A DNA stretch of 64,000 bases. It comes from Methylobacter tundripaludum SV96. GTDB lineage: Bacteria > Pseudomonadota > Gammaproteobacteria > Methylococcales > Methylomonadaceae. Of the stretch, positions 51,597-61,492 are shown piece by piece. The translations under genes were made by a program, and so were the position numbers. The stretch covers positions 558,001-622,000 of the forward strand of contig NZ_JH109153.1 in assembly GCF_000190755.2 (NCBI RefSeq), read 5' to 3'. Below the pieces are notes generated by a model, which saw only the letters and a program-made list of their open reading frames with translations, was not told where the DNA came from and did no database searches. Each line of letters opens with the position of its first letter. Within the stretch, counting starts at the first letter, position 1.

Positions 51597-54101
51597 TTAA
51601 TTCTTTACGGGTTGCGGTTTTAATTTCCAGATATCCCGGTTATATTCACTGATCGTCCTATCGGTAGAGAATTTGCCACTGTTCGCACAATTTAAGATGC
51701 TCATTTTGGTCCAATGGTCTTTATCCCGATAGGCATCTTCAACGCGTTTTTGGGCATCGACAAAACTTCTAAAATCGGCAATCGTCATCCAGGGGTCGTG
51801 CGGGCTTTTGATCGAGTTGATCAGGTCGTCGAATATGCCCGGCTCGAACTGGTTGAAATAGCCGGATTCCAGCAGATGCATGACCCGTTGCAAGTCTTCA
51901 TCCTGGTCGATCATTTCGAGCGGATCGTAGTGGGCTCGTCTGGCTTCGATTTGCTCTTCGGTCAAGCCGAACAAAAAGAAGTTTTCATCGCCCACTTCTT
52001 CGCGTATTTCAATGTTGGCTCCATCCAGTGTGCCGATGGTGATCGCGCCATTCATCATCAGCTTCATGTTGCCGGTACCTGACGCTTCCTTGCCGGCGGT
52101 GGATATTTGTTCGGACAAATCGGCGCCGGGACAGATTTTTTCCATGGCCGAAACGCGGTAATCCGGCAAAAACAGCAAGGTCAATTTATCGCCTACCTCG
52201 GGATCCGAATTAATAACCTGGGCGACATTGTTGATCAGTTTGATGGTTTTTTTCGCCATGCGATAGCCGGGAGCCGCTTTGCCGCCGATTAACACGCAGC
52301 GTGGCACTCGGTCAGCGTCGCCTTTTTTAATACAGTTATAAAGATGAATAACATGCAATACATTGAGCAGTTGGCGCTTGTATTCATGAATGCGCTTAAC
52401 CTGCACATCGAATAAGGCATCGACGCTAAAACGCAGTTCCGTACCGTGTTTGATTTTTTTGTAGTCGATCAAACGCTGTTTTGCGGCCTGTTTGATGGCA
52501 TGCCAGCGTTGCCTGAATTGGGCATTCTCGGCATAGGGTTCCAGTCTTTTCAGTTGCGATAAATCGGTAATCCAGCGGTCGCCTATGGTTTCCGTTATCA
52601 GGCTTGCCAACTCGGGATTGCAGGCGGCTAACCAGCGCCGTGGCGTCACCCCATTGGTTTTGTTGTTGAATTTATGCGGCCACAAGGCGTAAAAGTCTTT
52701 GAACAAGTCTTGTTGCAATAACTGGGAATGCAACTGGGCAACGCCGTTCACGGAAAAACTGCCGACGATAGCCAGATGGGCCATTCTGACTTGTTGCTCA
52801 GCACCTTCTTCGATGACGGACATTCTGCTTAAGCGTTCGCCGTCGGCGGGCCAATGCATCGCAACTTCAGCCATAAAGCGGGCATTGATTTCAAAAATGA
52901 TTTCCGTCAGGCGCGGCAATAACCGTTGCATCAGGCTGACCGGCCATTTTTCCAGCGCCTCGGGCAACAAGGTGTGGTTGGTATAGGCCATGGTGTTTTT
53001 GGTGATGGCCCAGGCTTGATCCCAGCTCAAGCCGTGCATGTCCATCAGCAGGCGCATCAATTCGGCTATCGCAATACTCGGATGGGTGTCGTTTAGCTGG
53101 AAGCAGCTTTTTTCAACAAAACGTTCGAAATTATCGCCGTGCATACCGGTCCAGTGGGCAATAACATCCTGCAAGCTGGCGGAAGCCAGGAAATATTGTT
53201 GCCGTAATCTCAGCTCTTTGCCGTTTTCATTGGCATCATTGGGATACAGCACCATGGTGATATTTTCAGCGGTATTTTTTGCCGCGACGGCTTCGGCATA
53301 ATCGCCGGCATTAAACTCGTCCAGGTTGAATTCTTCGGTAGCTACGGCCTTCCAGAGTCGCAACGAGTTCACGGTCCCATTTTGATAACCGGGTATCGGC
53401 GTATCGAAAGGTACGGCCAATACATTACTGGTGGACATCCAGCAATGCCGTTGCTTGCCGCTTTCATCGGTTTGGATTTCGGTATGGCCGCCGAATTTAA
53501 TGGAATGCGAATATTCCAGCCGCTCGATTTCCCAGACGTTGCCGTGACGCAGCCAATGATCGGGCTTTTCGACCTGTTCGCCATTGACAATAGTCTGGGT
53601 AAACATGCCGTACTCGTAACGTAAACCGTAACCTATGACCGGCAGCTGCAAGGTCGCGCAACTGTCTATAAAGCAAGCGGCGAGACGACCTAAGCCGCCA
53701 TTGCCCAGCCCTGCATCCTGCTCGCTGCTGATCAACTCTTCGATGGCAATGCCGAGATCGTACATGGCCTGGGTAACGGGCTCGGTTACACCCAGATTAA
53801 GCAGGGCATTGCTCAATGTCCGGCCCATCAGAAATTCCATCGACAGATAATATCCGCGTCGGCAGTCATTGCTTTTATAGGTTTGATGAGTGGCCTTCCA
53901 GCGCTCCATCAAGCGGTCGCGAATCGCCTGCGATAAGGCTTCCCCGGCATAATAGGGCGACCGGCAGTTTTCGTCCCGGCCCAGTAAATGGACATAATAT
54001 TGTTTGAAGTCGTCAATGAAATCCGTTTTTTTTCGACCCTGTTCGGGGAGCTTGGTGATTGATGGCTTGGGTTTGCTGATTACAAATTTGTTGCTGGGCA
54101 T
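51597..54101 (-). CDS. glgP: Glycogen phosphorylase
   Basis: 834 residues, normal for the family. It releases glucose-1-phosphate from glycogen ends. The N-terminus has YYLSMEFLMGRTLSNALLNL and DAGLGNGGLGRLAACF; the pyridoxal-phosphate lysine is in EASGTGNMKLMMNGA; KRIHEYKRQLLNVLHV and GGKAAPGYRMAKK are further signatures. GAGGATC precedes the ATG. It follows the pyruvate-kinase-like gene by 30 bp, giving an operon that joins glycogen breakdown to the end of glycolysis. Confidence 0.96.
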   Translation of the reverse strand: MPSNKFVISKPKPSITKLPEQGRKKTDFIDDFKQYYVHLLGRDENCRSPYYAGEALSQAIRDRLMERWKATHQTYKSNDCRRGYYLSMEFLMGRTLSNALLNLGVTEPVTQAMYDLGIAIEELISSEQDAGLGNGGLGRLAACFIDSCATLQLPVIGYGLRYEYGMFTQTIVNGEQVEKPDHWLRHGNVWEIERLEYSHSIKFGGHTEIQTDESGKQRHCWMSTSNVLAVPFDTPIPGYQNGTVNSLRLWKAVATEEFNLDEFNAGDYAEAVAAKNTAENITMVLYPNDANENGKELRLRQQYFLASASLQDVIAHWTGMHGDNFERFVEKSCFQLNDTHPSIAIAELMRLLMDMHGLSWDQAWAITKNTMAYTNHTLLPEALEKWPVSLMQRLLPRLTEIIFEINARFMAEVAMHWPADGERLSRMSVIEEGAEQQVRMAHLAIVGSFSVNGVAQLHSQLLQQDLFKDFYALWPHKFNNKTNGVTPRRWLAACNPELASLITETIGDRWITDLSQLKRLEPYAENAQFRQRWHAIKQAAKQRLIDYKKIKHGTELRFSVDALFDVQVKRIHEYKRQLLNVLHVIHLYNCIKKGDADRVPRCVLIGGKAAPGYRMAKKTIKLINNVAQVINSDPEVGDKLTLLFLPDYRVSAMEKICPGADLSEQISTAGKEASGTGNMKLMMNGAITIGTLDGANIEIREEVGDENFFLFGLTEEQIEARRAHYDPLEMIDQDEDLQRVMHLLESGYFNQFEPGIFDDLINSIKSPHDPWMTIADFRSFVDAQKRVEDAYRDKDHWTKMSILNCANSGKFSTDRTISEYNRDIWKLKPQPVKN

Positions 54102-54131
54102 GATCTGATCCTCAAAGAGAATTTAAGCTAC

Positions 54132-56012
54132 TTACCAGTGCAAGGCTCTCAAGCGGGAGAATTTTTTCCTTTGATGTTCGTGCATGCGAATCATAACGTT
54201 CACCAGCGCTTCTATAGCATCAAGGATATAGGGGCCTTTATTCAACATAACGCATTCAGCCCTGACCGCCATGGCCGCATCGGTAAACTCAGGCCTTGAC
54301 CGGGTGTCTTTTTTAGCAATAGATTCGAGTACTTGAGTTGCCCAGATGACAGGGACATGAGCCGCCTCACATAACCACAGGAGTTCTTCCTGAATTTCAG
54401 CGAGTCTGGCACTGCCTAATTCTACGGCTAAATCACCTCTGGCAATCATGATGCCGAGATTACGCCTGCCGATAGTCCCTAATAGAATATCGGGAAGATT
54501 TTTTACCGCGAGGTTGGTTTCAATGTTAGCGATAATAGGCAGTTCTGATGCATTCCGCTTTGCCAGTTCTGACATCAAAAACTCCATGTCTGCCAGCGTT
54601 TCTACAAATGAAAAACCGACTAAATCGGCATGCACACAAACAAAGTCAAGATCGGCTAAATCTTTCTGGGTTAGCGGCGGTAAATTAAACTCGGCTTCCG
54701 GAAAATTAATCCCTTTGTCACTTTGTATACGAACTCCACTGGTTTTTGCCACTGTTACACGTAACAATGCACCCTGCTCGGTCACCACCTCGACGATCGC
54801 CCCCAGTTTTCCATCATCAATCCAGACCGTTTGACCTATTTCAAGTTTTTCTATTGCCGAAGAAAGCGTACAACCAATTTGAGCAGGATGAATCAAGACC
54901 CCGCTATCGTCATATTCAGCGGGCTTACCGTCGATATTACCGGTAGTTAACAATAACAATTGATTTTTAAGTACACGGATATCCAGAGGCTCGCCTGCAA
55001 ATTTCCCCAATGTAAACTTATCAACTGATTTCCGGTGCCCTGCCGTTGCAAGCATTAATGTGCAACCTGGAACAAGATAAGCCGTTCTTTCACAACTCAC
55101 CAACCAATCCGTGTCAGAAAGCGCTTTTTCAACTTTCAAGCAACGCTGTTTGTTTTGATTATCAATAAAACTTAGGCACACTTCTGGTGCAAGTTTCTTA
55201 TGAAGCGGCTTGGGGATGGATACTCTGAATAATGAGCTATCCACAGACGGGCTTTCAGAGTCGGCTGTTAAAATCAGATACCCTGGAGCAACGATCTTTC
55301 CCGTCCGATCTTTTTGTACACGGATGTGATGAATCGAAGGCCCCAGAGCAACGGGGCCGGTGCGAACCTTATGCCCGGCAAGATCCATAAGAATACGGCA
55401 GGGACGGCCCATTTTTGTTTCTGCGCGCCGGATATTTGTTATCATTCCCTGCCAGACAACAGGATCATCGTGTGCACAATTGATACGCGCACAGGTCATA
55501 CCCTTTTCAAGCAATGAACTTACCAGCGTATAATCCCAAGAGGCCTCTGTAGACAAGGTCACCATAACATGCGCTCTGCCGTGTTCATGAAAGGGCCCGA
55601 ATAATTCAATAGCATGCTGCTCCAGCAGCTGCTGGCCCCGGTTAAAGCCATATTCGCTTGGTTTTTTTTCACCCGGTAGATAGTGTTTGTCTGTTGCCCG
55701 TTTCAATACCTCTATCAACGAATCCAACGTCGATAATACCGATGCTTCAGCTCTACCCAGCGAAGATAAACCGGCCTGAGCCAAGCGATCTTGTAAATGA
55801 CGCAGATCAAATTGCCGCATGGCAAGATAATGCGCAAGATTACAGGCGCTTTTAGAAAAACGACCGGAATGATAGTAGCCCTGATATTTTTGCAGGCGCT
55901 GATTTGCATTGATTTCAATTTTTTGGCGTAGCTCAGCGACCTCTGCAAGAATTTGTTTCAGAACATCTTTGTAGGGATCTGTAGTAACTTCTTTAGTGGC
56001 TATCATATGCAT
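54132..56012 (-). CDS. Pyruvate kinase-like protein with N-terminal extension
   Basis: 626 residues, 130-150 more than normal PykA/PykF. About 130 N-terminal residues are helical and not part of the fold (KDVLKQILAEVAELRQKIEI). Then the barrel: VMVTLSTEASWDYTLVSSLL, GMTCARINCAHDD (in place of RLNFSHG), ILMDLAGHKVRTGP, IMIARGDLAVELG and PVIWATQVLESIAKK. The usual SGETA after CVML is replaced by NKGPY, and the family's C-terminal regulatory domain appears missing. Substitutions at these sites raise doubt about ordinary catalysis. It may be a divergent pyruvate kinase or a related phosphotransfer enzyme acting with glgP. Confidence 0.82.
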   Translation of the reverse strand: MHMIATKEVTTDPYKDVLKQILAEVAELRQKIEINANQRLQKYQGYYHSGRFSKSACNLAHYLAMRQFDLRHLQDRLAQAGLSSLGRAEASVLSTLDSLIEVLKRATDKHYLPGEKKPSEYGFNRGQQLLEQHAIELFGPFHEHGRAHVMVTLSTEASWDYTLVSSLLEKGMTCARINCAHDDPVVWQGMITNIRRAETKMGRPCRILMDLAGHKVRTGPVALGPSIHHIRVQKDRTGKIVAPGYLILTADSESPSVDSSLFRVSIPKPLHKKLAPEVCLSFIDNQNKQRCLKVEKALSDTDWLVSCERTAYLVPGCTLMLATAGHRKSVDKFTLGKFAGEPLDIRVLKNQLLLLTTGNIDGKPAEYDDSGVLIHPAQIGCTLSSAIEKLEIGQTVWIDDGKLGAIVEVVTEQGALLRVTVAKTSGVRIQSDKGINFPEAEFNLPPLTQKDLADLDFVCVHADLVGFSFVETLADMEFLMSELAKRNASELPIIANIETNLAVKNLPDILLGTIGRRNLGIMIARGDLAVELGSARLAEIQEELLWLCEAAHVPVIWATQVLESIAKKDTRSRPEFTDAAMAVRAECVMLNKGPYILDAIEALVNVMIRMHEHQRKKFSRLRALHW

Positions 56013-56454
56013 GAATCATTGTTTAATAAATCATTACATTTCAATGAATCGAGACTACTTAAGAAATGTGACAGCTTGATGACAAAAGGAGCTTGTGTAA
56101 GAAATTAATTACACAGAATCCTATCCAGTTTGGGAAGACGATTTGAAGAAAATAAGAACTGATTCAATCGCCTTATACGAAAACGGCAGGTCAGAAAATG
56201 TTAATCCAGTAAAAAATTAGCCTGTTTCAACTGATCACTATGTTCAGTGTCAGTAGTTTGGTCTTTTAAATTAACACCGGAAAACTGTAGTTTTTCGGCT
56301 TCATTGAGTAAAAACAGCAGTTTTTTTTCATTGAAGATTAAACTTCCTCACTGTGACGCCCGTATGACAACCAACTGAGGATATGCGATCAAAATAAAAC
56401 CGCAAAACAGCATAAACCGTCTATACTGTTTATGACTTAAATAAAAGGAGACCA
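56013..56454. other. Spacer with a possible decayed minus-strand gene end
   Basis: On the minus strand from about 56346 to 56201 a frame without a start reads LIFNEKKLLFLLNEAEKLQF, then SGVNLKDQTTDTEHSDQLKQ and stops. It looks like the C-terminal remnant of a helical protein. The rest should hold the promoter of the pyruvate-kinase-like gene. Confidence 0.35.
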
Positions 56455-56637
56455 ATGCGGGGAGTCGCTATTTTTGCGAAAGCTTTTATGGGCATCCTTG
56501 CCCAACAAGCGGCAAAAGCTACGCGACCGCTAATGCCTGCGGCTGCCCCAGCCGTCCTGCTTCATTCGTTAGATACCCAACGACTCGACGCGATGTCGGA
56601 AAGCCTGCATTTTCACTACGCAAAAAGCGCTTCGTGA
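56455..56637 (+). CDS. Short hypothetical frame
   Basis: 60 residues (MRGVAIFAKAFMGILAQQAA...). AAGGAG lies 4-5 bases before the ATG, the only support. Composition (Ala/Leu-rich) is not clearly protein-like, and the surroundings are full of broken genes. I would not rely on it. Confidence 0.28.
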   Translation: MRGVAIFAKAFMGILAQQAAKATRPLMPAAAPAVLLHSLDTQRLDAMSESLHFHYAKSAS

Positions 56638-56959
56638 AAACACATGCGCTATCGCTTCTGGGGACTACTCGACTCCTGTCTCGCAGCGAACGCCGGATGA
56701 AGTCTATAAAACGGCTAGAGGCGGCGGGGCAAAGATTGTGGATAAATTTAACGGTACGGCTGAAATATCAGACCTCGTGCCCGCAAAACTGGGACAGCGC
56801 CATTCAGCTGGAGTGTGAACAGGCCTCTATCTTAAATTAAGGTATTTTTTGTCTGGACAATGGGGTCCACTTTAGAGTTTGTTGGGGTTTAAGAACGTCA
56901 CAACGTACCGAGTAAATCTGTAATCTTACTGAGATCGTTTTAAGGAATCGGAGAATAGT
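56638..56959. other. Spacer, nothing recognised
   Basis: A 68-codon frame (56634-56840) has no ribosome site and unnatural composition. I see no repeat or hairpin of note. The PRC-barrel gene promoter should lie near the right end. Confidence 0.35.
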
Positions 56960-57452
56960 ATGAAAACATTAAATCCCATTGTAACCGTACTTTTTTTGAG
57001 TGCGACATTCGTGGTTACTTCCTGTGCGGTCAAAGAAACGCAGAAGGAACTCAAACAAGAGAGCCGAGGAGAGTCGGTCGAGCATGTCCAGGCGTCCAAT
57101 GAGTCGATGCAGCAGATGACCCGGGCCAGCAAGATCATCGGTACCCCTGTGAAAAATCCTAACGGAGACAATCTCGGCGACATCAAGGAGTTAGTACTCG
57201 ATCCTCGGAGTGGCAAAGTAGCCTATGCCGTCGTTTCTTTCGGTGGTGTATTGGGTATGGTGGACAAGCTCTTTATTATTTCCCTGGAAGCCACTTAATT
57301 GGCCTAGCGGCAAGGAGTATTACGCCCTCGATTTGGATAAAACCGCCTTAACATCGGCTCCGGAATTTGATAAGAAGCACTGGCCAGATAGTTCGAATGA
57401 ATGGGAACTGCAGCGCGATGGACTCAATCAGTTTTATCATAATAAACCCTGA
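56960..57452 (+). pseudogene. PRC-barrel domain lipoprotein, frameshifted
   Basis: The first frame (56960-57298) gives a lipoprotein signal (lipobox VVTSC), then a PRC-barrel domain: ASKIIGTPVKNPNGDNLGDI, KELVLDPRSGKVAYAVVSFG, GMVDKLFII. It ends early, but the next frame continues the domain as PWKPLNWPSGKEYYALDLDK and PEFDKKHWPDSSNEWELQRD to 57452. One extra T at ATTATTTCCCTGG (about 57282-57287) explains the break. Without it the protein would be about 163 residues. Such PRC-barrel proteins are stress-related photosynthetic-reaction-centre-barrel paralogues of unknown role. A sequencing error is possible. Confidence 0.8.
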
Positions 57453-57709
57453 AAAATGGCTTCAACGGGGGCAGCGATCTTTGGAATGATTTGGCAATAG
57501 CTTGCACTAATCATGAAGCGAAATGGGGAACACAAACCGGCTGGAATCGACAACCAAATCATTGATCTGGCCCCGTGAAGTACTAACTTCATTCGGCATG
57601 AGCCTGACCAAAGGCCAGAAGGTAGCAGGCTCAGCCCGAACGATTTCAAACATTTATCAAAATTGAATTATTTAGGCCGTTAATTCCTCTTTACCTCCCA
57701 ACTGGAGAG

Positions 57710-59045
57710 ATGCCGAATGCACCCCCTTTCATTTTTCGCCTGCTCGTCTGCCTGTTAATACTTAATCTTGACGCCTGTGGTGACGTCGCGACATTGCCGG
57801 AACAGGCGGGCGTCGGTCCCCATCCGAAGCTAACGCCGCCGAACCTCACGCTATTACCTACTGTCAATATAGCCCCGGCCAAAGGCTGGCCTGCTGGCAT
57901 AACGCCAAGGGCTGCCGCTGGCCTTGCAGTGAAAGCCTTTGCGACTGGCCTCGACCACCCGCGCTGGCTCTATGTTCTCCCCAACGGCGATGTGTACTGG
58001 TTGCCGAAACCAATGCCCCACCCCAGCCCGAAGATAGTAAAGGCCTTAAGGGCTGGTTGATGAAGCGGGCCATGAAATACGCGGGGGCGGGGCGTACCGA
58101 GCGCTAATCGCATCACCCTGTTGCGCGACGCAAATGGCGACGGCATCGCGGAAACGCGAACAGTCTTCCTGCAGGGGCTAAACTCACCCTTTGGCATGAC
58201 GCTCGTGGGCAACGACTTTTATGTTGCCAATTCCGATGGACTTGTACGCTTTCCCTATCGCACCGGCGAAACACAGATCAATGAGCCCGGCGTAAAGGTG
58301 CTTGATTTGCCCGCAGGCCCGATTAACCATCACTGGACCAAAAATGTGCTCGCCAGCCAGGATGGTTCGCGCCTGTATGTCAAGGTCGGCTCGAATAGTA
58401 ATGTCGGCGAAAATGGTGTGGAAAACGAAGTCAACCGCGCCGCCATCTGGGAAGTTGATCCGGTAACAGGCGGTTCGCGCATCTTTGCCTCGGGCTTGCG
58501 CAACCCCAATGGCCTTGCCTGGCAACCGTAGCGCGGTACACTCTGGACTACCGTCAACGAACGCGATGAGACCGGCAGTGACCTGGTGCCCGACTATATG
58601 ACCTCGGTAAAAGACGGCGCCTTCTACGGATGGCCCTACAGCTATTACGGCCAGCATGCCGATACGAGAGTGAAGCCGCCACGGCCTGACCTGGTGGCTA
58701 AAGCAATTGCGCCGGATTATGCGCTTGGCGCCCATACAGCCTCTCTCGGGCTTGTCTTCTATACGAGCAATTTATTGCCGAAACGCTTTATGGGCGGGGC
58801 GTTCATCGGTCAGCACGGCTCCCCCGAACCGTCAACCCCGGAGTGGTTACAAGGTGATTTTTGTGCCGTTCGCCGGCGGACACCCGGCAGGGACACCTGA
58901 GGATATACTCACCGGTTTTGTCATTGCGCAAGGGGAGGCGCTGGGCCGTCCGGTCGGCGTGGCCATAGACCGAGCAGGCGCACTGCTTGTCGCCGATGAC
59001 GTTGGCAACAGCGTATGGCGAGTGACCCCCGCTATGCCGAAATAA
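57710..59045 (+). pseudogene. Sorbosone/glucose dehydrogenase-like beta-propeller lipoprotein, multiply broken
   Basis: Fragments in several frames make one gene: a signal peptide with lipobox-like LDAC, FATGLDHPRWLYVLPNGDV, then [75 protein letters not shown] and finally [20 protein letters not shown] and [15 protein letters not shown] see frameshifts near 57992, 58087 and 58815 and an in-frame TAG at 58529-58531, probably from TGG. The intact family (about 430 residues) binds PQQ or calcium and oxidises sugars in the periplasm. The number of lesions rules out sequencing error and shows long decay. Confidence 0.85.
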
Positions 59046-59232
59046 GGCTGCATATAGTCTTTCATAGCTTAAAAAGTTACCTTCTTTTCATATCCAGAAA
59101 TCAGGAAGCTGTTGTGTACGGCAACGCACAGACCCCCGCCGACAAATGCGGGATGATATTTTTGTTTAAAAGTCGAATAAAGAGGGTAGCAATATATACA
59201 CGTTGCCGTCGCGCAAAATCAATTGGAGATTC

Positions 59233-61350
59233 ATGATGACCAAAGCAAATACAGGGGTTCAACCAGTCAAGGGCAAAACGGCAAAGTCCGGACCAGAAGA
59301 CGTAACCGTTTCAGTAGGCAGCGGCGGAGAGTGGCACCAGACTGCCATCGGCGATCAGCCAGTGTTGACAACCAATCAGGGTTTGCCGATTTCCGACAAT
59401 CAGAACTCCCTGAGAGCTAATCCGAACGGTCCGACGCTGTTGGAAGATTTCATCCTGCGCGAAAAAATCACCCATTTCGACCACGAGCGAATTCCCGAGC
59501 GCATCGTTCATGCCCGCGGCACGGGTGCACACGGCTTTTTCGAACTGACCCAATCCCTGGAGCAATACACTACCGCCAAAGTGCTGACCGAAGTGGGCGA
59601 ACAAACGCCGCTGTTCACGCGTATCTCAACCGTAGCCGGCGGGTCCGGTTCGGCCGATACCCCGCGCGATGTTCGCGGCTTTGCCGTCAAGTTTTACACG
59701 AAAGAGGGCAACTGGGATTTGGTTGGCAATAATATCCCCGTGTTTTTCATTCAGGATGCCATCAAATTTCCCGACCTCATTCATGCCGTCAAAATGGAAC
59801 CCGATCGTGGCTTTCCTCAGGCAGCGTCGGCGCACGACACCTTCTGGGACTATATTTCACTGACACCGGAATCGATGCATATGGTGATGTGGATCATGTC
59901 CGATCGCACCTTGCCGCGTTCGGTGCGGATGATCGAAGGCTTCGGTATTCATTCATTCCGTCTGGTCAATGCAGCGGGCGAATCAACCTTCGTGAAATTC
60001 CACTGGCGGCCGAAACTCGGTTTGCAATCGACCCTCTGGGATGAAGCGGTCAAGATTGCCGGTGCCGATTCCGACTTTCATCGCCGCGACCTGTTCGATG
60101 CAATCAGCGCCGGCGATTTTCCGGAATGGGAATTGGCGGTTCAGCTGTTCTCCCAAGAGGAAGCCGATGCCTTCACGTTCGATCATCTCGATCCGACCAA
60201 ATTGATACCTGAAGAATGGGTGCCGTTGCAAGTTATTGGGCGCATGGTACTCAACCGCTGGCCGGACAATTTCTTTGCGGAGACTGAACAGGTGGCGTTC
60301 TGTCCGTCCCATGTCGTGCCCGGCATCGATTTCTCGAACGACCCGTTATTGCAGGGGCGCCTGTTCTCGTATCTGGACACGCAGTTATCCCGTCTGGGTT
60401 CGGCGAATTTCCACCAGATACCTGTCAATGCGCCGCAGTGCCCGTTCGCCAATCACCAGCGCGATGGTCATATGCAAATGGCGCAACCGGCCGGACGCGT
60501 GTCCTACGAACCGAATACCCTGGCAGCGGATTCCCCACGCGAACAACTGGAGACTGGCTTTCGCAGTGCGGCGGTGGACGAAACTGGTGCAAAAGGCCGG
60601 ATACGGGCGGAGAGCTTTGCCGACCATTACAGTCAGGCACGGCAGTTTTATCGCAGCCAAAACGCCTTCGAACAGGCGCATCTTGCCTCCGCTTTGGTAT
60701 TTGAGCTCTCGAAGGTCGAGCATCCACATATCCGTGAAGCCATGGTCGGTCACTTGCGTCATGTCGAAGAGGACCTCGCACAACGGGTCGCCTTTGGCCT
60801 CGGGATGAGCAAACTGCCACAAGCGCCAGCTGCTGCTGTTGCGGTACAGGAGTTAGACCTATCCCCGGCGCTGCAACTCATTGGCAAGATGAAGGATACC
60901 CTCGAAGGTCGGGTTGTCGGGGTATTGATTGCGGATGGATCGGACGCGACAAGCATCGACGCTGTCAAGCAGGCAGTCACTGCTGCAGGCGCAAAAGTGA
61001 AGATTATCGCCGCTAAAATCGGCGAAGCGAAACTCACCGATGGCTCGCTTTTGAAAGTCGATGGCCAATTAGCCGGTACGCCGTCGGTGATGTTCGACGC
61101 GGTCGCCATCATTCTCTCCGATAAAGCCGCCGCGTTATTGGGCAAGGAAGCCGCCGCCATCGATTTCGTGCGCGACGCCTTCGGTCATCTGAAAGCGATT
61201 GGCGTTGACAAGGGCGGCGAAGCCTTGCTGAAAACCGCGGCTATCGAACAAGACGCCGGTGTCATTGCCATCGGTACCCTGGATCGCTTCATTGCCACAG
61301 CCAAGACACGTCAGTGGGAGCGGGAAGCGAGTGTCAGAACACTCGCTTGA
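59233..61350 (+). CDS. katE: Large-subunit catalase (HPII type)
   Basis: 705 residues, typical of clade II catalases. Haem-site motifs are ERIVHARGTGAHGFFE (distal His), NIPVFFIQDAIKFPDLIHAV (Asn) and RLFSYLDTQLSRLG (proximal Tyr). A C-terminal flavodoxin-like domain (about 550-700, VVGVLIADGSDATSIDAVKQ) is present as in E. coli HPII. It breaks down hydrogen peroxide. GGAG lies 6 bases before ATG 59233; an in-frame ATG at 59203 is less suitable. Single gene flanked by pseudogenes upstream and a hairpin downstream. Confidence 0.95.
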   Translation: MMTKANTGVQPVKGKTAKSGPEDVTVSVGSGGEWHQTAIGDQPVLTTNQGLPISDNQNSLRANPNGPTLLEDFILREKITHFDHERIPERIVHARGTGAHGFFELTQSLEQYTTAKVLTEVGEQTPLFTRISTVAGGSGSADTPRDVRGFAVKFYTKEGNWDLVGNNIPVFFIQDAIKFPDLIHAVKMEPDRGFPQAASAHDTFWDYISLTPESMHMVMWIMSDRTLPRSVRMIEGFGIHSFRLVNAAGESTFVKFHWRPKLGLQSTLWDEAVKIAGADSDFHRRDLFDAISAGDFPEWELAVQLFSQEEADAFTFDHLDPTKLIPEEWVPLQVIGRMVLNRWPDNFFAETEQVAFCPSHVVPGIDFSNDPLLQGRLFSYLDTQLSRLGSANFHQIPVNAPQCPFANHQRDGHMQMAQPAGRVSYEPNTLAADSPREQLETGFRSAAVDETGAKGRIRAESFADHYSQARQFYRSQNAFEQAHLASALVFELSKVEHPHIREAMVGHLRHVEEDLAQRVAFGLGMSKLPQAPAAAVAVQELDLSPALQLIGKMKDTLEGRVVGVLIADGSDATSIDAVKQAVTAAGAKVKIIAAKIGEAKLTDGSLLKVDGQLAGTPSVMFDAVAIILSDKAAALLGKEAAAIDFVRDAFGHLKAIGVDKGGEALLKTAAIEQDAGVIAIGTLDRFIATAKTRQWEREASVRTLA

Positions 61351-61392
61351 TAAGGATGCCATTGCTCTTGGGTGTCAAACCTCTTTTAATTC

Positions 61393-61418
61393 CAGGCGTA
61401 ATATCATTATTACGCCTG
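61393..61418. terminator. Palindromic hairpin after katE
   Basis: CAGGCGTAATA and TATTACGCCTG pair perfectly around TCAT, 42 bp after the katE stop. No T-run follows, so termination strength is uncertain. Confidence 0.65.
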
Positions 61419-61492
61419 AGTTGATGAAGCCGGATTCATAGCATTCGCTCTGGATTCCACCAGTTTCGGAAACTCATCATCGCTATGATAGG

